A stretch of 64,000 nucleotides of DNA, taken from positions 1 through 64,000 of the forward strand of contig CANQOT010000009.1 of the NCBI GenBank assembly GCA_947625555.1, in the 5' to 3' direction. A model generated the notes under the pieces. It worked only from the letters and a program-made list of their open reading frames with translations. It ran no database searches and was not told the origin of the DNA. Below, in pieces: positions 1 to 7,821 of the stretch. The position numbers and the translations under genes were made by a program. The first letter of the stretch is position 1. Every line of letters begins with the position of its first letter. Origin of the DNA: an uncultured Clostridia bacterium. Its GTDB lineage: Bacteria; Bacillota; Clostridia; Christensenellales; Borkfalkiaceae.

Positions 1-234
1 GTTTTACCTACTTACAAAACAACAAGGCTCTCAAACTCACGTATTCGTCCCACTCGCAGACGGTGCGTTTTACCTACTTACAAAACAACAAGGCTCTCAA
101 ACGAAATCAAGTCTACCGCTTCTGCATTTAACGTTTCATCCACTTACATAACAACAAGACTCTCAAACAAGCCCGCCCGCAAATAATTATTTTAGAGGGT
201 TTTACCTACTTACAAAACGACAAGGCTCTCAAAA
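1..234 (-). CRISPR. Type II CRISPR array, 4 repeats visible
   Basis: Four 36-bp repeats lie at 1-36, 67-102, 133-168 and 199-234, separated by three 30-bp unrelated spacers (37-66, 103-132, 169-198). The array runs off the left edge. Read on the minus strand the repeat starts GTTTGAGAGCCTTGTTGTTT, the usual type II layout, and its first part pairs with the anti-repeat at 4445-4470. The copy at 133-168 differs from the consensus at five positions. The copy at 199-234 differs at two, including the terminal base. A promoter at 291-319 points into the array from the right. Spacer targets cannot be judged from sequence alone. Confidence 0.95.
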
Positions 235-290
235 CTCAAATCGGGGCATGAGGTGCGCATTGGCGGAGCGGCCGTTTTGTAAGTAGATTT

Positions 291-319
291 ATTATACAAC
301 AATTCTCCGAAATTTTCAA
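291..319 (-). promoter_or_regulatory. Promoter for the CRISPR array
   Basis: On the minus strand there is a -35 TTGAAA (314-319), a 17-bp spacer and a perfect -10 TATAAT (291-296), predicting a start near 284. The transcript would read a leader of about 50 nt and then the first repeat at 234. The leader itself contains ctacttacaaaac (274-286), the complement of the 3' part of the repeat as transcribed. Confidence 0.75.
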
Positions 320-363
320 GAATTTGCTCCGTATAATTTCTGCGACGATTCGGAAACCCACGC

Positions 364-3300
364 TCAGACCTTACGCTCGCGGACGTCCAGCCCGCAGGCG
401 GATTGATGCACGACGCGAAAATCAACTTCGGTGATGTTTTGGTTGATGCGTAAGTTCCCGCAACTCTTTTTCGCCCCGACAAGAGAGAGGTCGGAACTTT
501 CCGCATTACATTTCAAAAACTTCGCAATTTGCATGAGAACTTTTGCCTGATCGAGGACGGTGAGTGTAAGAAATTTCTCCCGCAACCCTTTGACTTTGTC
601 GCCAAAAAACACTGCACCCGAGATCCCGCCGTAGACGGGTTTTTCGAGCTGGCGGAGCATGGCGTCGTAGAGCGCCTCGTTCTGCGCGCGGTCGATGGTC
701 TGCTTTACTTCGCCGAAACGGTTGGTGTGCATGATGAACATCTCCTGCATTCGTTCTTCTGCGCGGTATTTGCCCATACGATCATCTTCAAGTAATTTGC
801 CGAGCGCCTTGACATAGGCGTCCGTCTTTTGGTCGGTGAACCATTCCACGGCGTTATGCAAAACAATCCTCGACCCCGTGATGCCCGCAAGATAAGCAGG
901 TGTCCCGTTGATCTTGACGAGGGACTTCATGCGCAAGCGGGGGATGAGAAGCCGGGGCTCGACAAGTCCGCATGTCTCACGAAGATAAGAAAGGACTGCC
1001 GCCCTGTCGCCCTTCGTTTTATAGTCGATGAGGACGGGGATCGCCTCGATCGTCTTGACCGCATTCCCCTTCTTGTCCTTGGAGAGAACGACGGCAAAAT
1101 ACGCCGTGTTGAGCTTTTTATATCCGCCGTATTTTTGGGGGTCGGAGAGCGGGCCCTTCCCCTTCCGCGGCGCACCGATGCCGCTGTCGCCTTTGGAATA
1201 CACCGTTTGGTCGTAAAATTCCCCACCGTTCACAAAAGTGTACCGCGTGATAGCCATGCTCGTTTTGCCCATCGTTTTGCGGACGAGCGCAAGAGAGGTC
1301 ATCTTGTCCCACGCGCCCGCGACGTCGTAGGTAAAGAGCGTATCGAGCTTGATCTCCCGTTGCGAGCCATCCGAACCCCTGCGGTAGAACATATCTCTAA
1401 GGCTCGAAAAACGGGTATCATAGACGTTGCCGACGACGATATTGAGGTACGCATCGCGGGCATGGTGCAGATCGTTTGTGTCGCGGCACTTCACGAAATC
1501 GAACTTCTGAAGGAAATCGGAGACGCGCCCCGCCTTGCTGAAAACGATCTTCGTGCCATCTTTTTCGAACTTGCGGGAAAGGAGTTCGGCGACCGCCTTT
1601 GCCATCTGATTGGTATAGACAAGTTGGCGGTTGACAAAATCCTCGAAGTCTTTTTCCGTCAAAGGCTCCGTGCGCGTGAGGCTCGCCCATTTCTTATCGC
1701 CAATGAGTTTCTTTTCGTGCAGGACCTTCCAAAAAGGCTTTTGATCGGTAAAGCCCATAGGAAGCGGATAGACGTCCGACTTCTCCTTATTCTTGGTGCG
1801 AAGGACGAGCACCTTGTTCTCGAGACTGTCGTCTTTGACGAGCGACCGGGGAAGGATGTGGTCGACGTCATAGAGATCGGTATTGAGCCGTGCGAGGTCG
1901 ATCTTCTGCCCAGTGTACATACATCTGCCCAGCTGACGGAAATAGAGGTAGAGGCGCTCTTGCCTCAGATCGCTATCCGACTTTTTGCCGAGTTCCTCTT
2001 TGAGCTTTTGGATATCCTTGACGGTCCCAAGGAGAGCAAGAAGCTGTTCCCTGCGCGAAACGGTGCGTACATTCTTTTTCTTGGGATCGTTTTCCCGCGT
2101 CACCTCAACGAAGATCTTATCGGGTGTGCGGCCGAGTGCGGCGACGTATTCATCCACCATTTCAAGGGCTTGCCAGATGCCACGGCGGACCTGCGGAGCG
2201 ACGTAGAGCGCCTCGACGTCGTGATAGTCGACCTTATTTTCCCCCGAACCGTTCTCCGCGCGGATGGCTTCGCGGAAGGAATACTTCTCCCCGAAGAGAA
2301 GTTCATTGAGATTAAAGTTGGTGCGATAGAGTTCGCCGAGGATGGTATAGGGCTGTTGCGTTGCGGGATCCTCCCCGCCGCTTATCCCGCAGAGGAATCT
2401 CTTCGAAAGGCGGCCGAAATCCTTGAAAAGCGTGAGCCCCTTGATCCACTTGATGTTCTCTTTGACGGCGGGGATATCGGCGTACTTTTTGAGCAGATAG
2501 CTTTCCACCATGCCCTTATCGGTACACAGGGTGTGCCAAAGGATGATATCTTCGCAGATCTCGGGACGTTCATCGACGAGGGCGCCGAGTTTTTCTTTCA
2601 GGCGGATATACGAACGCATGCCCGCCTTGAAGTCCCCGTCCTTACCCGTGAGAATGACCTGCCCGTCGCCCGAAACATAGCCATGCGTTTTTAGGTAGGT
2701 GACGATCTTCCTGTCCGTGACGCGGGGATCGGTAAGGAAGAGGCTGTGAAAGAGTTCCTGTTTGAGCGCGACGGAAATAGGCTCACCGTTGATGCGCAGC
2801 TTGTTGAGCTGGTTGAGAACGTCAAAAGCCTGATAATATATCGAATATTTCGGCAAAACATCTTCATGGGAAAGATAGCTGCACGTTCCCGTCATGCGGC
2901 GGATAAAGCCCTCGTTGCTTTTCTCGAGATCGACCTTTTCCTCGAAATTCCAAGGCAGGATGCGCCCCTCCTCTTTTCGGATGATCCAGCTGTTCTGCCC
3001 ATGCCGATTTAAGGGGCCGACAAAATACGGAATGCGGAAGAGGAACACGGAGCGGATCTTTTGGGCGGGTGTGAGGCCGTCGCAGTCCTTTTCGCCGAAT
3101 GCCGGAAAGTCGCGGCAAAGATTGGTGAGGATCAAGTCGAGTTCGCTCAAATTGATCTGGTGCGGGACGACGCCGCAATCCGCATTGAGGATCTTGGGCA
3201 GGAAAGTTCCATCCTTCAATTCGGCTACCACTTCCTCCCAAAGCGCGCGGCCCTCCTCCGATGCGGGCGCTTCGGAAAGTTCCTTTTGCAACCACTTGGA

Positions 3301-4392
3301 AAAATCATCGTACGTCTTGCATTTTTTGACGTTGATCTTCTTTTTGTTCGGTTTGGTATAACCGATATAATTGACGTAGTTGTTCACTTCTTGCGTGCTC
3401 TTGAATACTTTCACATAGAGTTCATGGGGATAGTATCCGGCAAGAAGTGTTTTGAGACGGTGAAGGTCGGACCTATGCTTGTCGTAGATATCTATCATGG
3501 ATTGGGAAAATGTCTCCCGTCCATTCAGGATCTTTTGGAAGCGCACGAAACGGAAGATCTTCCGCATGCTCTCGAAGAGCGGGAAGGCGTCGCCGAGCGT
3601 CTCTGCCATGGCTTCGAATTCTTCATCGGGGATATCGAGCGAAAAACTCTTCTCCTCGCAGTCCTCGACAAGGACAGAGGGCTTGCCCTTTCCGCCGAGA
3701 AGAAATACCGCGATCTCCTTCATGACGGGCGCCGCCCCGAGGAGAGCCTGCATCTCACGCTTTTTATCGTTCATGCGGGCATTCCCGAGCGCGATCTCCA
3801 TAAATTTATCCGCAAGGGCGGGATCAAGGCGCACAGACTCCTCGAAGAATTCTTCGGAGACAGCGTTGAATTCCCCAAAGAGGACGGAGAGATCGCGGGC
3901 ACCGCTCAGGGCTTCCCCCTCAAAGAGGAAGTGCCCGCGGTATTTGATTATGTGATGCAGGGCGAGATAGTAGAGACGGATATCTTTGGCGCCCTTTTCA
4001 AGGAGCGATTGACGCAGATGAAAGATGGTGGGATATTCTGCGTAAAATTGCTTATCGGTATAGTTTGCGTCCGCAAAGAGTGTTAGACGGGGCAGCCCCT
4101 CCGCCTTATCTTCCTCATAGAATGCGCTGTTTTTCAGACGGAGAAAGAAGGTCTCATCGCCGACGAAGGGAGCAAATATCTCCTGCAAGAGCAAGATCCG
4201 CTCCTTCCTGCGTGCGATCCTTCTACGCGCGGTACGAAAGGTCCTGCGTTGTTTTGCGTCGTTCGCCTCGTCGAAAAGGCGAACCGCCCAAAGGTCCTTC
4301 CCCTTTGCTCGCAATAGCTGATACTGCTCGTCGCTGCAAGCGATACCGACGGAATCAGTACCGATATCCAGTCCAAGATAAAATTTTTTCAT
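364..4392 (-). CDS. cas9: CRISPR-associated endonuclease Cas9 (type II)
   Basis: RNA-guided DNA endonuclease of 1342 aa, a normal length for type II-A-like Cas9. RuvC-I is at D9 (GLDIGTDSVG), an arginine-rich bridge helix follows at about 52-65, RuvC-II has E763 (FVEVTREND), the HNH domain has H845 (YDVDHILPRS), and RuvC-III has H977 and D980 (LHHARDAYLN). All nuclease residues are present, so it should cut both strands. The start at 4392 is chosen because GGAGG lies seven bases upstream; the frame stays open 19 codons further but into the tracrRNA promoter. The gene reads towards the array, with only 129 bp and no cas1, cas2 or csn2 between them. Adaptation genes could lie left of the window. 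The C-terminal PAM-interacting region is present but its PAM cannot be predicted. Confidence 0.97.
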   Translation of the reverse strand: MKKFYLGLDIGTDSVGIACSDEQYQLLRAKGKDLWAVRLFDEANDAKQRRTFRTARRRIARRKERILLLQEIFAPFVGDETFFLRLKNSAFYEEDKAEGLPRLTLFADANYTDKQFYAEYPTIFHLRQSLLEKGAKDIRLYYLALHHIIKYRGHFLFEGEALSGARDLSVLFGEFNAVSEEFFEESVRLDPALADKFMEIALGNARMNDKKREMQALLGAAPVMKEIAVFLLGGKGKPSVLVEDCEEKSFSLDIPDEEFEAMAETLGDAFPLFESMRKIFRFVRFQKILNGRETFSQSMIDIYDKHRSDLHRLKTLLAGYYPHELYVKVFKSTQEVNNYVNYIGYTKPNKKKINVKKCKTYDDFSKWLQKELSEAPASEEGRALWEEVVAELKDGTFLPKILNADCGVVPHQINLSELDLILTNLCRDFPAFGEKDCDGLTPAQKIRSVFLFRIPYFVGPLNRHGQNSWIIRKEEGRILPWNFEEKVDLEKSNEGFIRRMTGTCSYLSHEDVLPKYSIYYQAFDVLNQLNKLRINGEPISVALKQELFHSLFLTDPRVTDRKIVTYLKTHGYVSGDGQVILTGKDGDFKAGMRSYIRLKEKLGALVDERPEICEDIILWHTLCTDKGMVESYLLKKYADIPAVKENIKWIKGLTLFKDFGRLSKRFLCGISGGEDPATQQPYTILGELYRTNFNLNELLFGEKYSFREAIRAENGSGENKVDYHDVEALYVAPQVRRGIWQALEMVDEYVAALGRTPDKIFVEVTRENDPKKKNVRTVSRREQLLALLGTVKDIQKLKEELGKKSDSDLRQERLYLYFRQLGRCMYTGQKIDLARLNTDLYDVDHILPRSLVKDDSLENKVLVLRTKNKEKSDVYPLPMGFTDQKPFWKVLHEKKLIGDKKWASLTRTEPLTEKDFEDFVNRQLVYTNQMAKAVAELLSRKFEKDGTKIVFSKAGRVSDFLQKFDFVKCRDTNDLHHARDAYLNIVVGNVYDTRFSSLRDMFYRRGSDGSQREIKLDTLFTYDVAGAWDKMTSLALVRKTMGKTSMAITRYTFVNGGEFYDQTVYSKGDSGIGAPRKGKGPLSDPQKYGGYKKLNTAYFAVVLSKDKKGNAVKTIEAIPVLIDYKTKGDRAAVLSYLRETCGLVEPRLLIPRLRMKSLVKINGTPAYLAGITGSRIVLHNAVEWFTDQKTDAYVKALGKLLEDDRMGKYRAEERMQEMFIMHTNRFGEVKQTIDRAQNEALYDAMLRQLEKPVYGGISGAVFFGDKVKGLREKFLTLTVLDQAKVLMQIAKFLKCNAESSDLSLVGAKKSCGNLRINQNITEVDFRVVHQSACGLDVRERKV

Positions 4393-4410
4393 AAAGTTCC
4401 TCCGAGGTAC

Positions 4411-4439
4411 TTGACTTTGATTTTTTCGTGTGGTAGAAT
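4411..4439 (+). promoter_or_regulatory. tracrRNA promoter
   Basis: TTGACT (4411-4416), 17-bp spacer, TAGAAT (4434-4439). This predicts a start at about 4446, exactly at the anti-repeat. It is divergent from cas9 and lies 18 bp from its start codon. Confidence 0.85.
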
Positions 4440-4445
4440 GAAAAT

Positions 4446-4535
4446 ACAAAACAACAAGACAGAGTTCAAATAAAAATCTATTCTAACCGTATGTCGCATT
4501 GGCGAATCCCTTCCCGTATCGGGAAGGATTTTTTT
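4446..4535 (+). ncRNA. tracrRNA
   Basis: The 5' end contains tacaaaacaacaag (4445-4458), identical to 14 bases of the CRISPR repeat on the same strand and so complementary to pre-crRNA transcribed from the other strand. After a bulge, agttcaaat (4463-4471) completes the lower anti-repeat duplex with G-U wobble. A nexus-like segment follows, then a small hairpin tcgc/gcga (4494-4505) and a terminator hairpin (4509-4527, 8-bp stem, 3-nt loop) with seven T residues. Upper stem, bulge, lower stem, nexus and terminator follow the known order of type II tracrRNAs. Ends are inferred from promoter and terminator. Confidence 0.9.
4509..4535 (+). terminator. Intrinsic terminator of tracrRNA
   Basis: Stem ccttcccg/cgggaagg with a 3-nt loop followed by a T-run (4529-4535). 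The next 225 bp (4536-4760) are AT-rich and hold no gene or repeat that I can see. Confidence 0.85.
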
Positions 4536-4761
4536 ATTTTATCATAACGCCCCCTACTTGTCAATCAATAAACCAATTTTACATCTATAAGATAAAAGAA
4601 CAAATATGACAGAATATGTCATGATTGAAAAATTTTATAAATTATTTTTCGAGAACTTTACTTAAAAAATATTATTTAGATTTTTATCGAAATAATGAAT
4701 TTTTGCCGTTTTTTATTGATTTTTCTTGAAAAAACAAGGGATTTTTGAAAATCAATCATTT

Positions 4762-4906
4762 TGGCGCAGAGAAGAGGATTACTTCGCGTTATGACTTTAT
4801 CTTTTTACAATTACTGAAACGGAACGCTCGTGCCGCCCTTCGATAATCAATAGAAACCGCGGACGGGGCGAACCTCACGGACTTTCTTTCTCTCTTCTCT
4901 GCGCCA
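4762..4906 (-). repeat. tRNA-tail repeat, family A (copy A1, tRNA-Ser locus)
   Basis: Read in the orientation of tRNA-Ser (minus strand), an inverted copy of the tRNA 3' end (4891-4906) is followed by the T-stem half GAGG and TTCG (4869-4876). Next comes an insert beginning CCCCGTCCG and ending GCGAAGT (4781-4868), then AATCCTCTTCTCTGCGCCA (4762-4780), the exact 3' tail of tRNA-Ser. The insert therefore sits between T-loop bases 57 and 58 of a partial tRNA copy. It shares its core (TCTATTGATTATC, CGGCACGAG) with copies at 45438, 45580, 45981, 46086 and 26501. Confidence 0.8.
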
Positions 4907-4937
4907 TGAAAAAAGACGCCCATTCGGGCGTCCTTCA
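4907..4937 (-). terminator. Hairpin after the duplicated tRNA-Ser tail
   Basis: On the minus strand, gacgccc/gggcgtc with a short loop is followed by six T residues. The flanking sequence extends into a long inverted repeat because inverted copies of the tRNA tail lie on both sides (4891-4906 and 4938-4953). It looks like a working intrinsic terminator attached to a duplicated tRNA 3' end. Confidence 0.6.
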
Positions 4938-5088
4938 TGGCGCAGAGAAGAGGATTCGCGCCTTTGGCGGCGCGCCCCGGTGAACAGCACACCGTGCTGT
5001 TCAGTTTGCGGCGTGCTTATCTGGTTCCCCACAATTCGTCCGCAAACCGCTCGCTCCCGCTCGCGCCTCCACCCTCGAATCCTCTTCT
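4938..5088 (-). repeat. tRNA-tail repeat, family B (copy B1, tRNA-Ser locus)
   Basis: A core of about 117 bp (4959-5075) is flanked by perfect 13-bp inverted repeats, agaagaggattcg (4946-4958) and cgaatcctcttct (5076-5088). Both are copies of the tRNA-Ser T-arm/acceptor end. On the minus strand the core starts GGCGCGAGCGGGAGCGAGCG, runs into GGTTTGCGGACGAATTGT, and later has GCCGCAAACTGAACAGC plus a palindrome around CACGGTGTG. The same core motifs occur behind tRNA-Val (46400-46615). Confidence 0.75.
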
Positions 5089-5104
5089 GATTTCGTTCAC
5101 CACA

Positions 5105-5140
5105 AAATAAGCGGGACGGATTTTTCCGTCCCGCTTATTT
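5105..5140 (-). terminator. Terminator of tRNA-Ser
   Basis: A long perfect stem (about 16 bp, aagcgggacgga with its complement) lies directly downstream of the tRNA CCA end, with T-rich sides. It could work in both directions. Confidence 0.8.
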
Positions 5141-5231
5141 TGGCGCAGAGAAGAGGATTCGAACCTCCGGATGATTCACCACCATCACGCGATTTCCAAT
5201 CGCGCTCCTTAAGCCTCTCAGACATCTCTGC
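5141..5231 (-). tRNA. tRNA-Ser (GGA), with encoded CCA
   Basis: Class II tRNA with acceptor stem GCAGAGA/TCTCTGC, anticodon loop with GGA, a long variable arm, the T-arm GAGG-TTCGAAT-CCTC, and genomic CCA at 5141-5143. The GGA anticodon reads UCC/UCU. Its 3' half is the source of the tRNA-derived copies at 4762-4780, 4891-4906, 4938-4958 and 5076-5088. Confidence 0.93.
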
Positions 5232-5241
5232 AAGCATTTCT

Positions 5242-5270
5242 ATTTTACATGAAAAACGCTCAAATTGCAA
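5242..5270 (-). promoter_or_regulatory. Promoter of tRNA-Ser
   Basis: On the minus strand: TTGCAA (5265-5270), 17-bp spacer, TAAAAT (5242-5247), 11 bp before the mature tRNA 5' end. Confidence 0.75.
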
Positions 5271-5379
5271 CCGTTTTCCGAACAATTTCTTTTTTTTCGG
5301 GAAAAAAGTTTTTGATCGATGCGCAATGCTTGATTGTGTCTGCATAGGTCAGCGATGTTGAGATGAAAACAAACAATAT

Positions 5380-5529
5380 TGAACCCGCCCGCGCGGCAAG
5401 GCCAACCCCTACCACCGCCTGCCGGCAGAGCCACACCTTAAAAGGGGGCGGCCAAGATTCACTCGCTTCGCTCGGAATGAGGATTCGGACTGCGTACTTC
5501 GGGATCCTTCGGTCGCTTCGCTTCCTCAG
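5380..5529. repeat. Mosaic of degraded intergenic repeats
   Basis: This non-coding stretch contains AGGCCAACCCCTACCACC, which recurs in near-identical form at about 12590-12610, and a CTCGCTTCGCTCGGAATGA motif. No gene, promoter or ordered structure is evident. Confidence 0.5.
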
Positions 5530-5697
5530 GATGACGCATTGAATGGCGCGCGGTACCCTTCGACAGGCTCAAGATGATGCGTTGAATGGCGCGCGGGATC
5601 CTTCGACAGGCTCAGGATGATGCGTTGAATGGCGCGGGATCCTTCGACAGGCTCAGGATGATGCGTTGAATGGCGCGGGATCCTTCGACAGGCTCAG
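5530..5697. repeat. Four tandem repeats of 41-43 bp
   Basis: Copies lie at 5530-5572, 5573-5615, 5616-5656 and 5657-5697. The unit reads gatgatgcgttgaatggcgc followed by gggatccttcgacaggctcag. The last two copies are identical; the first two carry 2 extra bases and a few substitutions. The CCTTCGACAGGCTCAGGATGA part is a widespread intergenic bacterial repeat. It abuts the 3' end of spo0A. Confidence 0.85.
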
Positions 5698-5756
5698 AAT
5701 GACGCCTTCGGTGTCCGCGCGGACGGCATTCTATAAAAGAAATTTGCGAAAAGGCA

Positions 5757-6506
5757 TTACACCATGCTTTCCAAGATGAGTTTGTCGGCGACGAGGGCGA
5801 TGAACTCGCTGTTCGTCGGCTTTTCCGTGCCGATATAGACGCGGGCGCCGAAGATGGCGTTGACGGCATCCACCCGTCCCCTGTTCCATGCGACCTCGAT
5901 GGCGTGGCGGATAGCGCGTTCCACCTTGCTCGCGCTGGTGCCGAACTTTTCCCCGATGATGGGATAGAGCCCCTTCGTCACATTGTTGATGATGTGCGGG
6001 TCGTTGACGGCGAGTTTGATCCCCTCGCGCAAATAGTTATAGCCCTTGATGTGCGGCGGAATGCCGATGGAGATGAAGATGTTGGAGATGCGCTCGTCCA
6101 GAGAGCCCGCTCTCCTTCTCTCGTACTTTTCCGAACGGGGTGCGCCTTCCTCCAAAACTTCGGCGGCGCGCTCTTCGACGAGCTCGGCCGAGACGGGCTT
6201 CATGAGATAGTACCGGGCGCCGAGCGCGATCGCGCGGCTGATGATCATGTCGTCCGAGAAGTTCCCGAGAACGATGAAGTCCACCTTCTTGCCGCCGTTT
6301 TTTGCCGCTTCCATCACGGTGAAGCCATCGCAATTTTTGAGGAGCAGGCTCAAAACGACCACGGAAGGAGAGGCGCTTTCCAAGAGTTTCATGCCCTCGG
6401 CGCCGTCGCCGGTGACGCCGCAGACTTCATATCCTTTCTCGGAAAAATGTGCCGCGAGTTCGGCCGCAAAACTCTCGTTGCTCTCTAAGATCAAAACGCG
6501 TTTCAT
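5757..6506 (-). CDS. spo0A: Spo0A-family sporulation response regulator with degenerate receiver
   Basis: DNA-binding master regulator of sporulation entry, 249 aa. The C-terminal domain (about 140-249) is highly conserved with Spo0A (ISNIFISIGIPPHIKGYNYL, RVERAIRHAIEVAWNRG, KPTNSEFIALVADKL). The N-terminal receiver aligns over its whole length but its active site is altered. The phospho-acceptor Asp is Ser53 (VVVLSLLLKNCDG), the acidic pair is Glu8-Ser9, and the conserved Thr is Gly81. Only Lys103 is kept. Phosphorelay control as in Bacillus is therefore unlikely by the normal chemistry. The start at 6506 has AGGAGGAAA upstream. The gene stands alone between tandem repeats and its own promoter. 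Family identity is firm; loss of phosphorylation is inference. Confidence 0.95.
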   Translation of the reverse strand: MKRVLILESNESFAAELAAHFSEKGYEVCGVTGDGAEGMKLLESASPSVVVLSLLLKNCDGFTVMEAAKNGGKKVDFIVLGNFSDDMIISRAIALGARYYLMKPVSAELVEERAAEVLEEGAPRSEKYERRRAGSLDERISNIFISIGIPPHIKGYNYLREGIKLAVNDPHIINNVTKGLYPIIGEKFGTSASKVERAIRHAIEVAWNRGRVDAVNAIFGARVYIGTEKPTNSEFIALVADKLILESMV

Positions 6507-6538
6507 AAAAAATTTCCTCCTTTTTTGCTTGGAAGCCC

Positions 6539-6567
6539 ATTATAAAACACAAAATAGGATTTGTAAA
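6539..6567 (-). promoter_or_regulatory. Promoter of spo0A
   Basis: On the minus strand: TTTACA (6562-6567), 17-bp spacer, TATAAT (6539-6544). A vegetative-type promoter with a leader of about 25 nt carrying the AGGAGG site. Confidence 0.7.
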
Positions 6568-6716
6568 GTCATTTTTGAACAAAATTCAAAAATTTCCGTT
6601 AAAAATTTTAAGATTTTTGAACGAAAATTGTCGAAGCGGCATTATTCGACAGCGTATCCCACCGTTTTTTCGGGGAAAATAAAAGTTTTTTATGGAGTCG
6701 CCCTACCGCAAAACAC

Positions 6717-6745
6717 TTGACGGAATCCCGTAAATCGTGTAAAGT
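6717..6745 (+). promoter_or_regulatory. Promoter placing the transcript start at the ATG (leaderless)
   Basis: TTGACG (6717-6722), 17-bp spacer, TAAAGT (6740-6745). The predicted start at 6752-6753 is one or two bases before the ATG at 6754, and no ribosome binding site lies upstream. Confidence 0.6.
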
Positions 6746-6753
6746 TCATTACG

Positions 6754-7716
6754 ATGAAATACGATCGGATCTTGACGGAAAAGGTGCGGACATTTTTTAC
6801 GACGGCTTCAAGCAGCCGCGACTTTTTGCTCGGTTATCTCCGCGAAAATGCCGATAAAGGCGCGGGGAGCGTTGCCCTGTGCTTCCGCGGCGCGGCGGCG
6901 ACCCTCTATTATCGCTGTCACCAGCTCCTGCGCATCCGTAGCTCCAACCGGGGAATGGTGGGCGAGTTCGATCTCCGCCATGCACGATTCACCCAAGATT
7001 ATGTGCACATCTTCCGCACCCTGCGCGACCGTCTGCATGTGGAGATCGCGGGCTTTTCCGACCCCTCTTTTGATACCCGCCGCAAATATGCGGCGGTCTT
7101 TCCGGATAGAGCAACGGCGACGGAGCTCGAAGAGATCATTCTTATTTTCAGGGGGCTCATCGACGATTTTCTCGACCCCGAGAAATGCGACTACGCCTTC
7201 GATGTGCCGCAAACAGAGCGAAAAAAGCGCGCCTCCTTGGAAAAGGACCGCCAGCAGGAGCTGTATGCCGCACATTTCTTGCACGAGGATTTTTTCTATT
7301 ATGACCTGGAATTTTCTCAATGCGAAGCCGCAAAGAACGGCGTGCACGGAAGGTTCGATCTTTTGGGGCTGAGGCGGGAAGGCGGCGCATATACCCTGCT
7401 TCTGACCGAACTGAAATCTACGCCCGCGGCGCTTTGGGGTAGATCGGGCATAGAGGACCACGAAAGAGATTACGTCCGCTATCTCGAAAGTCCCCTCATG
7501 GAGACCCGAAAACGGGAAGCATGCGAGGCGGCGCGCCTTCTCTTTGAGATCTTCGAAAGGCCGTGCCCCGAGGACCTCACGCCCGAGAACATCAAAGACG
7601 TCAAGATCCGCTTTGTTTTTTCGGACAGTGTGATCGACGCGGGAAGAGCCTATCGCCCCAAGGACGATCGCATCGAAAAGGCGTACTTCGAAAGCGGCGC
7701 CGAAAAGCCTTATTAG
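6754..7716 (+). CDS. Uncharacterised protein with PD-(D/E)XK nuclease-like motif
   Basis: A 320-aa soluble protein that I do not recognise as a named family. At residues 200-221 it has GRFDLLG followed by LLLTELKST, a D202 ... E219-x-K221 arrangement typical of PD-(D/E)XK nuclease folds. A conserved-looking H236/Y240 lies downstream (EDHERDYVRYL). The first 150 residues are arginine-rich and helical in character. The start at 6754 follows a promoter directly and has no Shine-Dalgarno. It is followed by two further genes on the same strand, one of which also has a PD-(D/E)XK motif. A nucleic-acid or defence role is inference. Confidence 0.6.
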   Translation: MKYDRILTEKVRTFFTTASSSRDFLLGYLRENADKGAGSVALCFRGAAATLYYRCHQLLRIRSSNRGMVGEFDLRHARFTQDYVHIFRTLRDRLHVEIAGFSDPSFDTRRKYAAVFPDRATATELEEIILIFRGLIDDFLDPEKCDYAFDVPQTERKKRASLEKDRQQELYAAHFLHEDFFYYDLEFSQCEAAKNGVHGRFDLLGLRREGGAYTLLLTELKSTPAALWGRSGIEDHERDYVRYLESPLMETRKREACEAARLLFEIFERPCPEDLTPENIKDVKIRFVFSDSVIDAGRAYRPKDDRIEKAYFESGAEKPY

Positions 7717-7758
7717 CTTCTATTTGACGAGAATTTTCAACGATTTTCCCCAAAACAC

Positions 7759-7787
7759 TTGACATATCCCAAAAAATATGGTTATAT
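7759..7787 (+). promoter_or_regulatory. Promoter of the two-gene unit 7822-8959
   Basis: TTGACA (7759-7764), 17-bp spacer, TTATAT (7782-7787). The leader of about 28 nt carries AAGGAG before the ATG at 7822. Confidence 0.65.
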
Positions 7788-7821
7788 ATAATATGAGGAT
7801 TTTAATATGCAAGGAGACGTT

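Noticed and set aside
829..2694. A 621-codon open frame opposite cas9
   Set aside because: Antisense shadow of a real gene; charged low-complexity product with no motifs.
5530..5697. Tandem repeats considered as a second CRISPR array
   Set aside because: Units are contiguous with no unique spacers and contain a common dispersed bacterial repeat.
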